NCBI RefSeq assembly: GCF_000004195.4
Contig: NC_030678.2
Location: 90,860,404 to 90,924,403, forward strand
Length of the DNA stretch: 64,000 nt
Source of the DNA: Xenopus tropicalis
Lineage: Eukaryota; Chordata; Amphibia; Anura; Pipidae
Reading direction: 5' to 3'
Shown here one piece after another: positions 62,601 through 64,000 of this stretch. The notes under the pieces are model-generated. The model saw only the letters and a list, made by a program, of their open reading frames with translations, did not search any database and was not told where the DNA came from. The position numbers were made by a program, and so were the translations under genes. Positions within the stretch are counted from its first letter, which is position 1. Each line of letters starts with the position of its first letter.

Positions 62601-63710
62601 TATGTAAAAAATCAATTTCTTTTGACTTTGGTTTTGGTTGCTGCAGTTAATATTGTGTTTTTATTTTAATGTAAATTAATTTGTGCTAGCATAAAACTAG
62701 ATTTTTCTTACATTACCTACCTACATTTCTAAGGAGTATTTAGCAAAAGAGCTGTGCAGCAGGGTTGGTTGCCAGCCATGTTTGACTGCTTGACTTCTGA
62801 TCCCTTGTTTTGTGACGCTGATGGCTGACCAGGACCATATGCACTGAAAGCTAAAATCTAACCATCTTCTTGCGTGCATGCTTCTGTTTGGTGATCAGTG
62901 CCAAGGAGCAAAGAGCCTGAAGTCAAGCTTGCAAACTTGGGGGCCACTAACCCTGCAATGCAGCCTTGGCCAGGGCAGGTCTTTCACAAACCAGTTCAGT
63001 TGCAGCTTGATTGCAGATGCAGGGGTTTATGTTTTGGGAAATACTGCTTTATACTGACAGCTCTAACTATACAAATTCTGTCCTAGATTTAAATTCTCGC
63101 CTAAATGCCAGAGTAGATGAGATGCTGAAACTTGGGTTGATCGAGGAGCTACAGGACTTTCACAAGCATTACAATGAGAAGCTCATAACTCAATCCAGGT
63201 GAATGCTGCTGTACCACTATTTAAACATGTCATCATTCTTTAGGGCAGTGGTACCACTGCAGGTATATATATTAACTCTGTGAATTTAATTGTGGTGCAT
63301 TTAATTAGAACTGAATTTGTGGGTTAAAAGACTTACATGAAAGTAGCCATGTGGAATGCATGGGTACTATACATTTTCAGAGGGAATTGTTGGTAGCAGG
63401 TAAAAACAAGCACAGGACACATTTTTAAGCCTCAAACTTTCTTTCTAGGCAGGATTACCAGCATGGCATCTTTCAATCAATTGGTTTCAAGGAGTTTCAT
63501 GAATACCTAATAAGTGAGAAAAGTGATTCAAGTGCAAAGGAGGTCCTGCTTCAGAAAGGTAAAATATTTTGCTGAGATTGTTTAAGTAATATATGGAGTG
63601 ACTGTACTAACAGTTTTTTTTCTTGTTTTTAGGTATTGAGAGTCTGAAGCAAAGAACACAGAAATATGCAAAGAAACAAAATCAATGGGTTCAGAACAGA
63701 TTCCTTAAGC
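56477..63710 (+). CDS. trit1: tRNA isopentenyltransferase 1 (tRNA dimethylallyltransferase), 3' truncated by window
   Basis: TRIT1 transfers the dimethylallyl group of DMAPP to N6 of A37 in cytosolic and mitochondrial tRNAs. Exons: 56,477-56,635; 59,983-60,123; 60,230-60,325; 60,436-60,611; 62,205-62,347; 63,087-63,198; 63,449-63,558; 63,633-63,710. All phases are compatible, giving 338 complete codons. Motifs: P-loop GATGTGKS (25-32); SADSMQVY (48-55), containing the catalytic Asp and tRNA-contacting residues of MiaA enzymes; [25 protein letters not shown] (111-126); [47 protein letters not shown] (277-296); and basic [14 protein letters not shown]. Identity to human TRIT1 is high throughout. 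The C-terminal linker and matrin-type zinc finger lie beyond the window. An in-frame TAG at 56,450 precedes the ATG (G at -3, G at +4). Intron 2 is an AT-AC minor intron; the other seven donors are GT. Confidence 0.97.
56855..57573. mobile_element. TTAA-type MITE carrying a nested repeat
   Basis: Left end TTAA (56,851-56,854) aggagtcctttacccacaaa; right end tttttgggtagggggcacct before TTAA (57,574-57,577). Sequences inside both ends match as complements (cattctaagcaac / gtttagaattatt). The middle contains family G copy 4 and other insertions. Confidence 0.65.
57073..57205 (+). repeat. dispersed repeat family G, copy 4
   Basis: Shares 'ggtctggactgggatataaa' and 'ggccctggcattccaagta' with copies 1-3. 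Lies inside the MITE of 56,855-57,573. Confidence 0.6.
57594..57921. mobile_element. complete MITE with caggtat ends and TA flanks
   Basis: Terminal inverted repeats caggtatcggacc and gggtcctatacctg flanked by TA on both sides, as expected for a Tc1/mariner-type target. It is long and internally symmetrical (ttatccgg, aattacggaaag at both ends). I recognise it as one of the most abundant Xenopus MITEs. Fragments lie at 801 and 61,100. Confidence 0.78.
57990..58410. mobile_element. TTAA-type MITE, gagaaggag family
   Basis: Flanked by TTAA (57,986-57,989 and 58,411-58,414); left end tgagaaggagaact, right end atatctttccttcttt. Confidence 0.65.
59195..59820 (-). pseudogene. decayed Tc1/mariner-like transposon in trit1 intron 1
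   Basis: The + strand text 'cccaaaggtgttcagttagg', 'gagacatccccaaacttttg', 'aatgtctttggacat', 'ttactggaactatgggcc', 'caagtacc'-like 'catgtaccatttcttgg', 'gattcatcattccagagaac' and 'gtccagttagtgcttggc' matches the complement of a Tc1-like transposase. The frame is destroyed. Confidence 0.75.
59983..60123 (+). CDS. trit1: trit1 exon 2
   Basis: 47 codons in phase 0, running from [13 protein letters not shown] to RNKAVTL. The acceptor is tgttcaag|GTC. The donor side is CTG|ATATCCTTTT, the consensus 5' splice site of AT-AC minor introns. The next exon supplies the Ile that follows in TRIT1 proteins. Confidence 0.95.
60124..60229 (+). other. trit1: U12-type (AT-AC) minor-spliceosome intron in trit1
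   Basis: The intron is 106 nt. It begins ATATCCTTTT, contains the branch-site-like TCCTTAAT at 60,215-60,222, and ends GAAC at 60,229. Splicing here joins AVTL to IEDIFSRNK, as in the human protein (ALIEDIFARDK). No GT-AG alternative keeps this reading: the frame otherwise reaches a TAA within 12 nt. The distance from the branch adenosine to the 3' end (8-9 nt) is short but within the range known for U12 introns. Confidence 0.92.
60230..60325 (+). CDS. trit1: trit1 exon 3 (GGTNYY motif)
   Basis: 32 codons in phase 0, [20 protein letters not shown] to LLNT. The acceptor is the AC of the minor intron and the donor is ACG|GTATGT. Confidence 0.95.
60436..60611 (+). CDS. trit1: trit1 exon 4
   Basis: 58 codons plus two bases (AG of Arg191). 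It holds the variable linker rich in Glu/Lys/Asn, then [24 protein letters not shown], which contains the D-P...H-x-x-D-x-x-R signature of MiaA/TRIT1 enzymes. Splice sites: tactgcag|GTAACA and CCAG|GTACAA. Confidence 0.95.
60733..61078. mobile_element. PIF/Harbinger-like MITE, family of 13,692/52,856
   Basis: Starts ggggctgattcactaa (left flank TA) and ends atgaatgtgcccc before TAA (61,079-61,081). The core 60,925-61,060 is the reverse complement of that in 52,856-53,378. Confidence 0.75.
61100..61294 (-). repeat. partial MITE, family of 57,594
   Basis: 'aggattgttttgcctccaat', 'gggatcaaccacaaggtg' and 'gctttctggataacaggttt' match the complement of 57,594-57,921. The left third is missing, where it meets the preceding element. 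Confidence 0.7.
62205..62347 (+). CDS. trit1: trit1 exon 5
   Basis: It completes Arg191, encodes SLQVYEESG...[24 protein letters not shown], and ends with the first base of Asp239 before GTATGA. The acceptor is ctttttacacag-like at 62,204. Confidence 0.95.
63087..63198 (+). CDS. trit1: trit1 exon 6
   Basis: It completes Asp239 and reads [16 protein letters not shown]...KLITQS, then two bases of the next codon, before GTGAAT. It aligns to the human RLDKRVDDMLAAGLLEEL region without gaps when the acceptor gtcctag at 63,086 is used. Confidence 0.94.
63449..63558 (+). CDS. trit1: trit1 exon 7 (QSIGFKEF motif)
   Basis: It encodes [20 protein letters not shown] and a variable Ser-rich tail. The acceptor is tttctag at 63,448 and the donor [18 protein letters not shown] is the family's QAIGYKE-like motif. 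Confidence 0.95.
63633..63710 (+). CDS. trit1: trit1 exon 8 (last complete exon in the window)
   Basis: It encodes [26 protein letters not shown], matching the basic ARKQNRWVKNRFL stretch of human TRIT1. The donor is either AAGC|GTACGT at 63,711 (preferred) or GTAC|GTGTCC four bases later. Intron 7 is only 74 nt. A pyrimidine tract ending tggaatgcag at 63,985 may begin exon 9 in the last 15 bases, but the phase match is not decisive. Confidence 0.9.
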
Positions 63711-64000
63711 GTACGTGTCCCTACAATTTCATGGAAATATTTTCTATAACAGGTGCTGAATTCCAAATAAAGTGTAGAAACAGCAGTTTGATCATGGTTG
63801 CTCAAGCTAAGATCCCATTTCCTTGTCAAATTTTTTTAAACTTGCATCCATATGACGTTTTTATGTTTACTCATTATTGCCTTCTCTCTTCTCTACACAT
63901 TTGTTTTCAAATGCAGTCTAATTATGTTTCCTTAAATCTTGCTTCCTGTAATTTGCACACCCCTTTTCCCTCTTCTGGAATGCAGCCAAATGTAGCAGCT

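Overview
This window is vertebrate nuclear DNA, almost certainly from a clawed frog (Xenopus). Two genes with spliced exons can be read directly, both on the + strand: mycl (L-Myc, coding exons at 37,842-38,313 and 41,797-42,359) and trit1 (tRNA isopentenyltransferase 1, eight exons from 56,477 to 63,710, running off the right edge). The frog assignment rests on these proteins and on many miniature inverted-repeat transposons and LINE tails that I recognise as abundant in Xenopus. I cannot tell X. tropicalis from an X. laevis subgenome. MYCL followed by TRIT1 in the same orientation is also the human 1p34 order, so this is a conserved microsyntenic pair.

Layout. Bases 1-36,100 are intergenic, with no exon I can support. 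They hold a mosaic of MITEs with TTA/TAA or TTAA target duplications, decayed Tc1-like transposons (11.6-12.15 kb and 21.5-21.9 kb), two decayed LINEs (23.6-24.9 kb and 34.1-35.2 kb), a recent 590-bp tandem duplication (5,644-6,755), and simple repeats and palindromes. A CpG-rich block at 36,100-36,610 with GC boxes and a TATA-like element is the probable mycl promoter and noncoding first exon. The mycl coding exons follow, separated by a 3.48-kb intron. The 3' UTR then runs to a poly(A) signal at 43.3 kb or a second at 45.1 kb. Bases 45.1-56.4 kb are repeat-bearing intergenic DNA, and trit1 occupies the rest.

The genes act independently. mycl encodes a 344-residue bHLH-leucine-zipper transcription factor that would pair with Max. 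trit1 encodes a P-loop enzyme that puts the i6A37 modification on tRNAs. The most informative observations are: a 106-nt AT-AC (U12-type) minor intron in trit1; an in-frame read-through of mycl exon 2 into intron 2 with its own stop and poly(A) signal, parallel to the known short human L-Myc form; a Myc box 1 whose Thr58-equivalent is Gly; and several palindromic MITE families, including chimeric copies. I found no CRISPR array, operon or unknown multi-gene system. The ORFs elsewhere are short and look like chance or transposon remnants.
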